Shown here in pieces: positions 1-8,596 of a DNA stretch of 25,491 nt. The stretch is from UBA668 sp046076025 (GTDB lineage: Bacteria > Actinomycetota > Acidimicrobiia > Acidimicrobiales > Ilumatobacteraceae): assembly GCA_046076025.1 (NCBI GenBank), contig JBJTRF010000197.1:1-25491 (forward strand), given 5' to 3'. The translations under genes were made by a program, and so were the position numbers. How positions within the stretch are numbered: the stretch's first letter is position 1; each line of letters begins with the position of its first letter. The notes beneath the pieces were generated by a model, which was not told where the DNA came from, made no database searches, and saw only the letters and a program-made list of their open reading frames with translations.

Positions 1-1491
1 GGCGACACGTTCCAGAGCCGGGGCCCCGACCCCGTACTGCAGCAGGTCGAGCACTTCGGCGACCCCACGGTCACGGTGAACGACGCCTTCAAGCCGGTGA
101 GCCGCTACTGGGACCGCATCACGCGTCCCGAGCAGCTGCTGTCGTCGCTGCCCCACGCCGTGGCCACCATGCTGGATCCCGCCACGCGCGGCCCCGCCGT
201 GCTGTGTCTTCCGCAGGACGTGCAGGCCGAGGCCTTCGACTTCCCCGACGAGTTCTTCGCTCGCACCGTGCGCGTCGCGCCGCGGCCGCGTGCCGACACC
301 GCACAGCTCGAGCACGCAGCTGCCGCCATCCGCAGTGCATCACGCCCGCTCATCATCTCCGGCGGCGGGGTGCACTACTCGGGGGCCGAGGCCGAGCTGC
401 AGCGTTTCGCCGAGGCGTTCAACATCCCCGTCGTCGAGACCGTGGCCGGCAAGGCATCGCTGCTGGCCGCGCATCCGCTGAATGCCGGGCCGGTCGGCGT
501 CACCGGCTGCACCTCGGCCAACGCGCTCGCCGCCGCCGCCGACGTGGTGATCGCCGTCGGCACCAGGCTGCAGGACTTCACCACCGGCTCGTGGACTGCC
601 TTCGATCGCAACGCCCGCTTCGTCGGCATCAACGCCGCCGCCTTCGATGCCCGCAAGCACAGCACGCTGCCAGTGGTCGGCGACGCGCGCGAGTCGCTGC
701 GCGACCTGACGCCGCTGCTGGGCTCGTGGGCCGGCCCCGCCGGCTGGACCGACCGGGCCGAGCGCGAGACCGAGGGCTACCACGCCGACATCGACAAGAT
801 CGCCGCGCCTGCTGAGACCGGCCTTCCCACCTATGCGCAGGTGGTGGGCGCGGTCGACCGCGACGCGCGGCCCACCGACTACGCGCTCACCGCCGCGGGC
901 GGCTTTCCCGGCGAGCTGAACAACGGCTGGCGCGCCAAGGGACTCGACAGCTTCGACTGCGAGTACGGCTTCTCGTGCATGGGCTACGAGATCTCCGGGG
1001 CATGGGGCGCCAAGATGGCCATGCCCGACCGCGAGGTCATCGTGTTCGTCGGCGACGGCTCGTACCTGATGATGAACAGCGACCTGTACTCGTCGGTGCT
1101 GTCGGGCCACAAACTCATCGTCATCGTCTGCGACAACGGCGGGTACGCCGTCATCCACCGCCTGCAGACCAACCAGGGCGGCAACGGCTACAACAACCTG
1201 CTCGCCGACACCAACCACCGCGAGCTCGTCTACGTCGACTTCGCCGCCCACGCCGCCAGCATGGGCTGCACCAGCGAGACGGTGGGCTCGATCGCCGAGC
1301 TCGAGGCAGCGATGCAGCGGGCGCGGGCAAGCGAGCGCACCTACGTCATCGCCCTGCGCACCAGCCCCACCGACTGGACCGAGGGCGGCACGTTCTGGGA
1401 GGTCGGCGTGCCCGAGACCAGCCCGTACGAGGCGGTGCGAGCCGCACGGGCCGCACTCGAGGCCGGCAAGACGGCACAGCGCCTCGTCTGA
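1..1491 (+). CDS. iolD: 3D-(3,5/4)-trihydroxycyclohexane-1,2-dione acylhydrolase (5' partial)
   Basis: The reading frame is open from base 1, so the gene begins upstream of the window; the GTG at 76 is internal, because residues encoded before it (QQVEHFGDPTVTVNDAFKP) are typical IolD sequence. About 496 C-terminal residues are visible, against roughly 640 for the full family. IolD is a thiamine-diphosphate enzyme that opens the ring of trihydroxycyclohexane-1,2-dione to 5-deoxyglucuronate in myo-inositol catabolism. The visible part holds the central TPP-enzyme domain and the C-terminal TPP/Mg-binding domain, with GDGSYLMMNSDLYSS followed by CDNGGYAVIHRLQ. The gene ends with TGA, 51 bases before the SDR gene on the same strand, so the two are probably co-transcribed. 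The family call is secure; expression control lies outside the window. Confidence 0.93.
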   Translation, partial: GDTFQSRGPDPVLQQVEHFGDPTVTVNDAFKPVSRYWDRITRPEQLLSSLPHAVATMLDPATRGPAVLCLPQDVQAEAFDFPDEFFARTVRVAPRPRADTAQLEHAAAAIRSASRPLIISGGGVHYSGAEAELQRFAEAFNIPVVETVAGKASLLAAHPLNAGPVGVTGCTSANALAAAADVVIAVGTRLQDFTTGSWTAFDRNARFVGINAAAFDARKHSTLPVVGDARESLRDLTPLLGSWAGPAGWTDRAERETEGYHADIDKIAAPAETGLPTYAQVVGAVDRDARPTDYALTAAGGFPGELNNGWRAKGLDSFDCEYGFSCMGYEISGAWGAKMAMPDREVIVFVGDGSYLMMNSDLYSSVLSGHKLIVIVCDNGGYAVIHRLQTNQGGNGYNNLLADTNHRELVYVDFAAHAASMGCTSETVGSIAELEAAMQRARASERTYVIALRTSPTDWTEGGTFWEVGVPETSPYEAVRAARAALEAGKTAQRLV

Positions 1492-1542
1492 CGGAATCCG
1501 TCAAAGGCACAGCCATTCCGCAACTACCCGGGAGGACATCGC

Positions 1543-2346
1543 ATGTCAGTCACCATCATCAGCGGCGGCACCCAGTGCCTCGGCGAGGCCACCGCCCGGG
1601 CGCTCGCCGCCACCGGCACCAGCACGGGTCTCATCCTTGCCGGCCGCTCAGCAGCCCGCGGCACGGCGCTCGCCGACGAACTCACCGCGGCTGGCACGCC
1701 GGCGGTCTTCGTGCAGGCCGACGTGCGCGATGTCGACTCGCTGCGCGGCATCGTCAACGCCGCAGTGACACGGTTCGGCACCGTGCACGGCCTGGTGAAC
1801 GTCGCCGCTGCCACCACCCGCGCCACCCTGTTCACCGACACACCCGAGCACTTCGACTCGCAGTTCGCTGTCAACGCCAGGGCCCCGTACTTCCTCATCC
1901 AGGCGGCGGCACGGGTGATGATCGAGCACGGGCACGGCGGCAGCATCGTCAGCGTCGGCAGCACGAGCGGCCACGGCGGCCAGAGCAAGCTCACCGCCTA
2001 CTCCATGTCGAAGGGCGCGCTCTCCATCATGACGAAGAACCTCGCCTTCGGGCTGATGCGCCACGGCATCCGCGTGAATCAGGTGAACCCGGGATGGATG
2101 GACACCGAGAGCGAGCACATCACGCAGGTCGAGCAGGACGGCGCCCCCGAGAACTGGCTGGCACTTGCCGAGCCGCAGCGACCGCTTGGCCGTCTCGTCA
2201 AGCCGTGGGAAGTGGCCAACGCCATCGTGTACTGCCTGTCGGACGCATCGGGGATGCTCACCGGCAACTGCATCGACATCGACCAGTCGGTGCAGGGTGC
2301 CGGCGACCCGCCGCTGCCCGGCGTCAGCGACACCGTGCATCCCTGA
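1543..2346 (+). CDS. SDR family NAD(P)-dependent oxidoreductase
   Basis: This is a 267-residue classical short-chain dehydrogenase/reductase. The ATG is preceded by GGAGG at 1531-1535 with a 7-base spacer. The Rossmann nucleotide-binding segment is at residues 7-14 (SGGTQCLG), where the usual middle glycine of TGGTQGLG is a cysteine. The catalytic set appears complete: N111, S140, Y153 and K157 (YSMSK), followed by the usual VNPGWMDTE loop. It lies directly after iolD, so a role oxidising or reducing an inositol or sugar intermediate, for example an inositol dehydrogenase, is plausible. SDR substrates cannot be read from sequence alone. The gene ends 33 bases before the convergent protease gene. 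Confidence 0.85.
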   Translation: MSVTIISGGTQCLGEATARALAATGTSTGLILAGRSAARGTALADELTAAGTPAVFVQADVRDVDSLRGIVNAAVTRFGTVHGLVNVAAATTRATLFTDTPEHFDSQFAVNARAPYFLIQAAARVMIEHGHGGSIVSVGSTSGHGGQSKLTAYSMSKGALSIMTKNLAFGLMRHGIRVNQVNPGWMDTESEHITQVEQDGAPENWLALAEPQRPLGRLVKPWEVANAIVYCLSDASGMLTGNCIDIDQSVQGAGDPPLPGVSDTVHP

Positions 2347-2379
2347 CGTAGGCCAGCGCCCGACACGGGGCCACGCCGG

Positions 2380-3087
2380 CTACTTGCAGGCGCCGACGTC
2401 CACTGGCGGCGGATCGGCAGCGAGCGATTCGAGCAGCGGCCGCAGTTCGATCAGGTCCGTAGCCCACGCACGCGTGTCGTCGTCGGTGCTGCGAGCGAAC
2501 ACGATGCCGACGGCGCGCCCATCGCTCACGACGACGCTGCCCGAGTCGCCGTTCACCACGGTGGCGCGCAGCTGCATTCCCTGCCGCTCCACCTTTCGAT
2601 CGCCGTCGACGGTCGGCGCGTTGATGGCAGTGAGCCGAACGATGCGCGTGCCCAGCGTCACCGGGCTCCCGTCGCGCCACGCCACATACGCACCGTCACC
2701 GGTACTCGGCGGTGAGCCCAGTTGCAGCGGCGGCACCTCGGCGTCCACCCGCACCAGCGCCACGTCGACACTGCGGTCGATGGCCACCACGGTGGCCGCC
2801 ACGACCGTGCCGTCGGGCAGCGTGGCGGTGATCGACTCGGCACCCGCCACCACGTGCGCCACCGTCGCCACGATCCCGTCGGCGACGAAGTTGCCGATGC
2901 CCACCTGCGGCCTGGCCGAGCATCCCGTCGCCTCGAGTCGCACGGCGGTGCGCAGGGCCAGCGCCGCATCGCGATCCGAGCCGAGCACGATCCACGACCA
3001 CGCGACGGCAACCACTGCCATCACGCACACCGCCACCACGCCGGTGCGGCGTGCGTCGAGGCCCACGACCGCTCGGCGCTCCGACAT
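2380..3087 (-). CDS. Membrane-anchored trypsin-like serine protease
   Basis: The gene encodes about 235 residues. A single hydrophobic segment lies at about 15-35 (GVVAVCVMAVVAVAWSWIVL), followed by a short S1-type protease domain. A catalytic triad is recognisable as H78 (ATVAHVV), D108 (SVDVALV) and S182 (NGDSGS). C56 and C234 flank the domain and could form a disulfide in the extracytoplasmic space. The frame is open further upstream (to 3231), but the start at 3087 gives a sensible N-terminus with a basic cap before the membrane segment. It is also preceded by TACGGT and 7 bases, which suits a leaderless transcript. The gene sits opposite to its carbohydrate-gene neighbours and is probably an independent unit. 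The substrate is unknown. Confidence 0.75.
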   Translation of the reverse strand: MSERRAVVGLDARRTGVVAVCVMAVVAVAWSWIVLGSDRDAALALRTAVRLEATGCSARPQVGIGNFVADGIVATVAHVVAGAESITATLPDGTVVAATVVAIDRSVDVALVRVDAEVPPLQLGSPPSTGDGAYVAWRDGSPVTLGTRIVRLTAINAPTVDGDRKVERQGMQLRATVVNGDSGSVVVSDGRAVGIVFARSTDDDTRAWATDLIELRPLLESLAADPPPVDVGACK

Positions 3088-3151
3088 TCCCGGCACCGTA
3101 CACACGTCGACATGCCGCCCCGTCGCGACGACGTCGCTACCCTTCGGTGAC
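3088..3151. promoter_or_regulatory. Divergent promoter region, protease / ROK regulator
   Basis: These 64 bases separate two divergent starts. On the minus strand, TACGGT (3095-3100) lies 7 bases before the protease ATG. On the plus strand, TACCCT (3138-3143) lies 8 bases before the GTG at 3152. Neither gene has a clear Shine-Dalgarno sequence, so both may be leaderless. A perfect 10-base palindrome, CGTCGCGACG, at 3121-3130 could be an autoregulatory site, but short GC palindromes are common in such DNA. Confidence 0.4.
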
Positions 3152-4381
3152 GTGCACCAGGTGTCCGGTCCCGTCGAGCACCTGCACGTCCGCCGCCACA
3201 ACCTGTCGCTCATCCTCCGCCTGCTGGCCACTCAGGGCCCGCGCAGCAGGGCCGGCCTCGCATCCGTCAGCGGCCTCACCCGCGCCACCGTCTCGAGCCT
3301 CGTGGCCGAGCTGATCGACCGCGGCCTTGTCGATGACGCCGGCCCCGAGGCAGACCAGCGCGTTGGCCGCCCGGCGACGCTGGTGCGCCTCGATGGCGCG
3401 CACGTCGTCACCGTCGGCATCGAGGTGGATGTCGGCCTCATCTCGGTGCTGGTCGCCGACCTCGGCGGCCGCGAGATCGCCCGGCGACGGCATCCCATCG
3501 GCGAGCGGTCGACCGCGTTCGACAGCCTCGTCGACGTCATCGCCGACGAGGCGCGGCATGCCATCGCCGACGCCGAGCTGTCGGGCCGGCGCGTCGCCGG
3601 GCTGTCGGTGGCAATCCCGGGCGTGGTCGACGCCGACAGCGGCGTGGTTCGGCGGGCGCCGAACCTCGACTGGACCGACGTGCCGCTCGGCTATCGCCTC
3701 GCCGCTGCGGTGGGCGCGCAGATTCCGGTGGCGTGCGACAACGAGGCAAACCTGGCAGCCGTGGCCGAGCACCGCCTCGGGCGCTTCGCCGGCGCGCGTC
3801 ACCTGGTCTATGTGTTCGCCATGAGCGGCGTCGGCAGCGGCGTGATCGTCGACGGCACCCTCCTGCGCGGCGCATCGGGGTTCGCCGGCGAGGTGGGCCA
3901 CATGACCGTCGAACCCGGCGGCGCAACGTGCGCCTGCGGCAACCGCGGCTGCTGGGAGACCACCATCGGCATCCGCACCCTGCTGGTCACCACGGTGCCC
4001 GACCTGGCGCCGCTGCTCCTCGGCGACCGCCGCCTCGCACCCGAGCAGCGCATCGCCCCAGTCGCCGAGCGCGCAGAGTCCGGCGACCCCGTTGCGCTCG
4101 CCGGACTCGGTCGCTTCGGCGAGTGGCTGGGCGTCGGGCTCGCCAACATCGTCGACGCCTACAACCCCGAGGTCATCGTGCTGGGCGGCTTCCTGCCGCT
4201 GCTGGCCGAGTGGATCGAGGCACCTGCCCGCCGGTCGCTGGCCGAGCATGCGTTGGGCGGCGCGCTCGCCGCCTGCCGGCTCGAGTTCAGCTCGCTCGGC
4301 CTCTCGGCGGGTGCCGTGGGCGGCACGATCCTCGCCGCCGCCCGGGTGTTCGACGATCCGACCCTCGTGCCGAGCCGCTAG
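3152..4381 (+). CDS. ROK family transcriptional repressor
   Basis: The protein is about 409 residues from the GTG at 3152; a second GTG three codons later is possible. The N-terminus (about 15-65, RHNLSLILRLL through GLTRATVSSLVAELIDRGLV) is a winged helix-turn-helix of the NagC/XylR type. The rest is a ROK sugar-binding fold with the DNEAN motif at 196-200, GEVGH at 246-250 and the zinc motif CACGNRGCWE at 260-269, giving H250, C260, C262 and C267. ROK repressors with this architecture release DNA on sugar binding, and XylR-type members control xylose genes. It lies just upstream of and co-directional with the IolE-like/ABC transporter operon, whose promoter region carries a palindrome, so it is the likely local regulator. 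The effector (xylose, an inositol or another sugar) is unknown. The much longer open frame running back to 2165 is antisense to the protease gene and lacks any conserved domain. Confidence 0.88.
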   Translation: MHQVSGPVEHLHVRRHNLSLILRLLATQGPRSRAGLASVSGLTRATVSSLVAELIDRGLVDDAGPEADQRVGRPATLVRLDGAHVVTVGIEVDVGLISVLVADLGGREIARRRHPIGERSTAFDSLVDVIADEARHAIADAELSGRRVAGLSVAIPGVVDADSGVVRRAPNLDWTDVPLGYRLAAAVGAQIPVACDNEANLAAVAEHRLGRFAGARHLVYVFAMSGVGSGVIVDGTLLRGASGFAGEVGHMTVEPGGATCACGNRGCWETTIGIRTLLVTTVPDLAPLLLGDRRLAPEQRIAPVAERAESGDPVALAGLGRFGEWLGVGLANIVDAYNPEVIVLGGFLPLLAEWIEAPARRSLAEHALGGALAACRLEFSSLGLSAGAVGGTILAAARVFDDPTLVPSR

Positions 4382-4419
4382 CGCCGGCGCGTGATCGGCC
4401 ATTTGTCAGCACATATGCC

Positions 4420-4447
4420 TTGACCGGATTTGTTCGGGCTGTAAACA
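4420..4447 (+). promoter_or_regulatory. Putative promoter of the transporter operon
   Basis: TTGACC (4420-4425) is followed after 16 bases by TAAACA (4442-4447). This is a fair sigma70-type pair in an AT-rich island that stands out from the GC-rich surroundings. It would start transcription near 4455, leaving a leader of about 65 bases with GGAGAA at 4508-4513 before the ATG at 4521. The -10 box is imperfect. Confidence 0.5.
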
Positions 4448-4470
4448 TATGGATCTCGCGATCCCTATGT
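4445..4470. promoter_or_regulatory. Candidate operator: 26-bp imperfect palindrome
   Basis: The left arm ACATATGGATC (4445-4455) and right arm GATCCCTATGT (4460-4470) are inverted copies with 10 of 11 positions matching, around TCGC. The element overlaps the putative -10 box and start site, an ideal repression position. A further copy of the outer half, ACATATG, lies at 4411-4417, just upstream of the -35 box and 34 bases from the first. The ROK repressor encoded directly upstream is the natural candidate to bind here; binding itself is inferred. Confidence 0.55.
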
Positions 4471-4520
4471 GGCCGTTCGCCCTTCCTCGCCCTTCGTCGT
4501 CGTCCACGGAGAACGTCCTG

Positions 4521-5396
4521 ATGCTTGACCGACTTGCCGCAGCGCCCATCTCGTGGGGGATCTGCGAGGCGCCCGGCTGGGGCATGCAGTTGCCGCCCAC
4601 CCGAGTCCTCGACGAGATGCGCGACCTCGGCATCGTCGCCACCGAGCTCGGCGCCCTCGGCTGGCTGCCCACCGAGCCGGCCGCCCTGCGGTCGATGCTC
4701 GCCGACCACAGCCTGCAGCTCATCGGCGGCTTCGTGCCGCTCATCCTCCACCGCGCCGACCAGGCAGACACCGTCGTCGCCGAGGCCCGTGCGGCAGCGG
4801 CCACGCTGGCTGCCGGCGGTGCCACCTGCTTCGTTTCCGCCGTCGTGTCGAGCCACGAGGCGTGGGAGCGCCCGCCCGTCTCCGCCGACGAGTGGGCAAC
4901 CGTGTACCGCAACCTGGCCATCGTCGACGAGATCGCCGCCGAGCACGGCCTCGTGCAGGTGATCCACCCCCACGTCAACACCCTCATCGAGACCGCCGAC
5001 GAGTTCCAGCGGTTCCTCGACCACACCGACGTGAAGTTCACCCTCGACACCGGCCACCTGTTCATCGGCGGCGCCAACCCGGTCGAATTGGCCGAGCGGC
5101 ACTTCGACAGGGTGGGCCTGGTCCACATCAAGGACGTCAACATGGCCGTCGCCGCCCGCATGCGGGCCGGCGAGCTCACCCTGATGACCGCCACCCAGGC
5201 CGGACTATTCCCGGCGGCCGGGGCCGGAGACGTCCCGATCTCCGCTACCATCTCGGCACTCGAATCCCGCGGCTACCGCGGGTGGTATGTCCTCGAACAA
5301 GATGTTGCCCTCACCGACGGCGAGCCGCCGCTCGGCGAGGGGCCGGTCCTCGGTGTTCGCACGAGCATCGAGTACCTGAAGTCTCTGGCAGCGTGA
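4521..5396 (+). CDS. IolE-like sugar phosphate isomerase/epimerase (probable inosose dehydratase)
   Basis: This is a 291-residue xylose-isomerase-like TIM-barrel protein. Its N-terminus (APISWGICEAPGWG) resembles the IolE/MocC group, which includes 2-keto-myo-inositol dehydratase and related isomerases. Likely divalent-metal ligands appear in order: H151 (VIHPHVNT), D176 (LDTGH), H202 (VHIKDVN) and E259 (YVLEQD). An ATG at 4449 would add 24 residues, but that region looks like promoter and leader, whereas the ATG at 4521 has GGAGAA seven bases upstream. The gene is the first of an operon with a sugar importer, and iolD lies a few genes upstream, so inosose dehydration is the favoured role. 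Closely related folds act on other keto-sugars, so the exact substrate is uncertain. Confidence 0.78.
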   Translation: MLDRLAAAPISWGICEAPGWGMQLPPTRVLDEMRDLGIVATELGALGWLPTEPAALRSMLADHSLQLIGGFVPLILHRADQADTVVAEARAAAATLAAGGATCFVSAVVSSHEAWERPPVSADEWATVYRNLAIVDEIAAEHGLVQVIHPHVNTLIETADEFQRFLDHTDVKFTLDTGHLFIGGANPVELAERHFDRVGLVHIKDVNMAVAARMRAGELTLMTATQAGLFPAAGAGDVPISATISALESRGYRGWYVLEQDVALTDGEPPLGEGPVLGVRTSIEYLKSLAA

Positions 5397-5454
5397 ACCG
5401 CGGTCAGCGAACCACCGGGCAACCGGTACCCATCCACAACCCAAGGGGGAGTAC

Positions 5455-6438
5455 ATGAAGAAGAGTCGGATTCTGCTGGCACCGCTGGCAGCACTCGCAC
5501 TGTTCGCCACCGCATGCGGTGACAGCGAGGACACGACGAGCACGACCGGCGACAGCGTCGACGTGACCGAGGGCGAGGACGTCACCATCGCCATCATCAC
5601 GCACGGCGACGGCGGCGTGTTCTGGTCGGTTGCCCAGAAGGGCGCCGAGCAGGCCGGCAAGGACCTCGGCATCACCGTGCAGTACCAGGGCGCCAACAAC
5701 GACGGTGCGGCCCAGGCGAAGATGATCGACGATGCGGTTGCCGCAGGCGTCGACGCCATCGCCGTGTCGCTCGCCGATCCGGGTGCCCTCGAGGCCTCGG
5801 TGAAGGCGGCTGTCGCTGCCGGCATCCCGGTCATCACGATGAACTCGGGCTCTGACCTGTTCAAGGAGCTCGGTGCCATCACCCACGTCGGCCAGGACGA
5901 GTTCGTGGCCGGCCAGGGCGCTGGCGAGAAGTTCGCCGCTGCTGGCAAGAAGAAGCTGCTGTGCGTCATGCAGGAGCAGTCGAACGTGGGCCTCGAGGCC
6001 CGCTGCAACGGCGCTGCCGACACCTTCGGCGGCGAGGTCGTGAACATCAACACCTCGGGCGATGCCGACCCGACGACGTCGCAGGCTGAGATCAAGGCAG
6101 CCCTCGACGCCGACGCCGACATCGACGCGATCTTCGCCACCGGCCCCATCGGTGCGGTGCTCGCCAACGCTGCGGTCAAGGAGCTCGGCCGCGACGTCAT
6201 GATCGGCGCCGTCGACCTGTCGACCGACCTGCTCGACGCGATCGAGGCTGGCGAGATCGCCTTCACGATCGACCAGCAGCAGTACCTGCAGGGCTACCTG
6301 TCGGTCGTGTTCCTGTACCTCAACGCAATCAACGCCAACACTGTCGGCGGCGGCCTGCCGGTCTACACCGGCCCCGGCTTCGTCACCACCGACAACGTGG
6401 CGAGCGTGAAGACGCTGGTTGCCGCAGGCACCCGCTGA
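5455..6438 (+). CDS. Sugar ABC transporter substrate-binding lipoprotein
   Basis: The protein has 327 residues. A lipoprotein signal peptide starts with MKKSRILLAPLAALALF and the lipobox ATAC places the lipidated cysteine at residue 21, followed by a Ser/Thr/Asp-rich linker. The mature part is a type 1 periplasmic-binding (RbsB/LacI-like) domain, seen in VTIAIITHGDGGVFWSVAQ, in GVDAIAVSLADPGALE and in the second-lobe stretch IDAIFATGPIGAVLA. It captures a sugar or polyol outside the membrane for the permease encoded next. The start is fixed by AAGGGGGA (5443-5450) just upstream. It lies 58 bases after the IolE-like gene and is followed by two hairpins, an arrangement that often lets binding protein exceed membrane components. 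The ligand could be inositol, xylose or another sugar; sequence does not decide. Confidence 0.92.
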   Translation: MKKSRILLAPLAALALFATACGDSEDTTSTTGDSVDVTEGEDVTIAIITHGDGGVFWSVAQKGAEQAGKDLGITVQYQGANNDGAAQAKMIDDAVAAGVDAIAVSLADPGALEASVKAAVAAGIPVITMNSGSDLFKELGAITHVGQDEFVAGQGAGEKFAAAGKKKLLCVMQEQSNVGLEARCNGAADTFGGEVVNINTSGDADPTTSQAEIKAALDADADIDAIFATGPIGAVLANAAVKELGRDVMIGAVDLSTDLLDAIEAGEIAFTIDQQQYLQGYLSVVFLYLNAINANTVGGGLPVYTGPGFVTTDNVASVKTLVAAGTR

Positions 6439-6451
6439 TCACACGTCAGTG

Positions 6452-6473
6452 ACCCGTCGCCTCGGCGACGGGT
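6452..6473 (+). terminator. Intercistronic hairpin 1
   Basis: ACCCGTCGCC and GGCGACGGGT form a perfect 10-bp inverted repeat around TC, which in RNA gives about a 9-bp stem with a 4-base loop. It begins 13 bases after the binding-protein stop codon. No T-tract follows, so it may act as a 3'-end stabiliser or attenuator rather than a full terminator. Confidence 0.55.
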
Positions 6474-6483
6474 AAGCAACGCA

Positions 6484-6513
6484 GACGGGCCGGGGAGCGA
6501 TCCCCGGCCCGTC
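6484..6513 (+). terminator. Intercistronic hairpin 2 (13-bp perfect stem, GCGA loop)
   Basis: GACGGGCCGGGGA (6484-6496) pairs perfectly with TCCCCGGCCCGTC (6501-6513) across a GCGA loop, a GNRA-type tetraloop. Only a short TTT (6518-6520) follows. This very stable stem lies between the binding-protein and permease genes and is likely a partial terminator or RNA-stability element. Confidence 0.65.
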
Positions 6514-6523
6514 GCCGTTTCTG

Positions 6524-6529
6524 TAGTGT
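6524..6529 (+). promoter_or_regulatory. Possible -10 box upstream of permease
   Basis: TAGTGT lies just after the double hairpin and would start transcription near 6536, leaving a short leader containing AAGGGGGG (6540-6547) before the ATG at 6552. No convincing -35 box is seen, so this is only a possible secondary promoter. Confidence 0.25.
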
Positions 6530-6551
6530 CATGCACGACAAGGGGGGTCAG

Positions 6552-8596
6552 ATGTCTGACGACGTGTCACGCACCGGGGCAGCGGGGGCTGCCGACGAGC
6601 GACTCACATTCCGCGGCCCATTGCAGCGGACGCTCATCTCGCCGGAAATCGGCGCGCTCATCGGCGCCGTGATGGTGTGGGCGCTGTTCTGGGCGACGAG
6701 CGAGAAGTTCTCCACCGCCGCCACGTCGGCGTCATGGCTCGACGGCGCAGCGCCGCTCGGCATCATGTCGGTCGCCGTGGCATTGCTGATGATCGGCGGC
6801 GAGTTCGACCTCTCCGCCGGCGTCATCACCGGCACCACCGGCATCCTCGTCGGCCTCATGGCCCAGAAGTTCATGGGCGACGGCGCCACGATGTGGCTCG
6901 TCGTGCCGGTGGCCTTTGCCGCTGCCGCCCTCATTGGCTGGCTGAACGGCACCTTTGTCAACAAGACCGGACTTCCCAGCTTCATCGTCACCCTCGCCAC
7001 GTTCTTCGTGCTGCGGGGCGCCAACCTCGTGTTCTCGAAGCGCATGGTCGACAAGGTGCTGGTCGAGAACATCGACGAGGTGCGCGACTTCGAGCCATTC
7101 CGCAAGGTGTTCGCCTCCACGCACGTCCTCGAGCCGTTCGGCGCACGCGACCTCCTGCTCATCCTCGGCGGCCTCATCGGCATCACCCTTGTGGTGGTGG
7201 GCGTGCTCGAGCAGTCGCTCGTGCGACGAGAGAAGCCGCATGCGCCGGCGCTCGGCATCCTCGTGGCCGGCCTGGCCGCGGCAATCGTCGGCATCGTGAT
7301 GCTGCACAGCACCGACGGTGTCGGCATCAACCTCGTGCTCGGCGTGGTCATCCTCGGCGGTGCCGTCATCGCCACGCTCGGCCTCGCCCGCTGGCGCTAC
7401 GAGACCGCTCCGCTGTCGGGCATGTGGTGGTGCCCGGCCGCCACGAGGGCATTCGCCGGCGGCGTCGCTGCCACGGTGCTCGCCTGGCTCATCACCCGGT
7501 TCCTCGACAAGTCGCAGACGCGGGTGCTGCTCAGCATCCCGCCCCACGCCGTGAAGGTGCTCATCGGCATCGCCGCAGCAGCAGCCGGCACTGCGATCGT
7601 GGCCCGCAGCGGTCTGCGCCGCATCCGCGACCGGGTGGGCGTCACCCGCCGCTCGCCGATGGCCTATCCGCTGCTGGCCCTTGCCTCGCTGGCCGGCGGC
7701 CTCACCACGCTCGTCGCCGTGCTCACCTTCCTGCAGCTGTGCACCGAGCAGGGCTTCCGCTCGGCGGTGCAGGTGGGCCTCGGCGCCATCGGCGTGCTCG
7801 GCCTGCTCGCAGCGAAGGGCACCGCCCGCCGGCACTCGCGCCGGGCACAGGTGCTCGTGGGCACCGTCGCATCGCTCGTCGTGCTGTGGAACGGATTCCT
7901 CATCCGCCACGATGCCGGCAGCGAGCGCTTCCGCACCGGCTTCCTCGCCGCCATGGCCATCATTGCGGCCATCGTGCTCGGCAACTCACTGCTCGAGGCC
8001 ACGATGGAGAAGCGCCGCGCACCCGAGCCGGCCGCCGATCGCCGCGGCCGCAACACCGTGTACGCCGGCGTGGCCGTCGCCATCCTCGGCATGGCGATCC
8101 GCCTCACCTGGTCGGCCGCGCCGATGCGCGTCAGCATCGTCTGGTGGTTCGGCGTCACCCTGGTCGCCGCCTACGTGCTCGCCCGCACCCGCTGGGGCAA
8201 CTGGATCTTCGCCGTCGGCGGCAACAAGGACGCTGCCCGGGCCGTCGGCGTGCCGGTCGACCGCACCAAGGTGGGCCTCTTCATGATGGTGTCGCTGGTG
8301 GGCTGCCTCGTCGGCCTGCTCACCGCCCTGCGCTACACCTCGGTGGCTGCCAGCCAGGGTGTGGGCGAGGAGTTCGAGTACATCATCGCCGCCGTCGTGG
8401 GCGGATGCCTGCTCACCGGCGGCTACGGCTCGGTGATCGGTGCCTCGTTCGGCGCGATGATCGCCGCCATGCTCGCCACCGGCATCCCCGGTGCGCGCTG
8501 GAACACCGACAACAAGTACATCTTCCTCGGGGCGGTGCTGTTCCTCGCCGTGCTCGTCAACCAGAAGGTTCGCAAGAAGGCGCAGGAGGCCCGCTG

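Noticed and set aside
1492..1520. CGGAAT / ATTCCG inverted repeat between iolD and the SDR gene
   Set aside because: Only six base pairs with a 17-base loop; within chance expectation and without a T-tract.
2165..3151. Long open frame extending the ROK gene upstream by about 330 codons
   Set aside because: It runs antisense to the protease gene, which has a full catalytic triad, and its product is Ser/Thr/Arg-rich with no domain. The winged-helix start fits the GTG at 3152.
4449..4520. Upstream ATG for the IolE-like gene
   Set aside because: The ATG lies within the CATATG of the palindrome and likely start-site region, and has no ribosome site; the ATG at 4521 has GGAGAA seven bases upstream.
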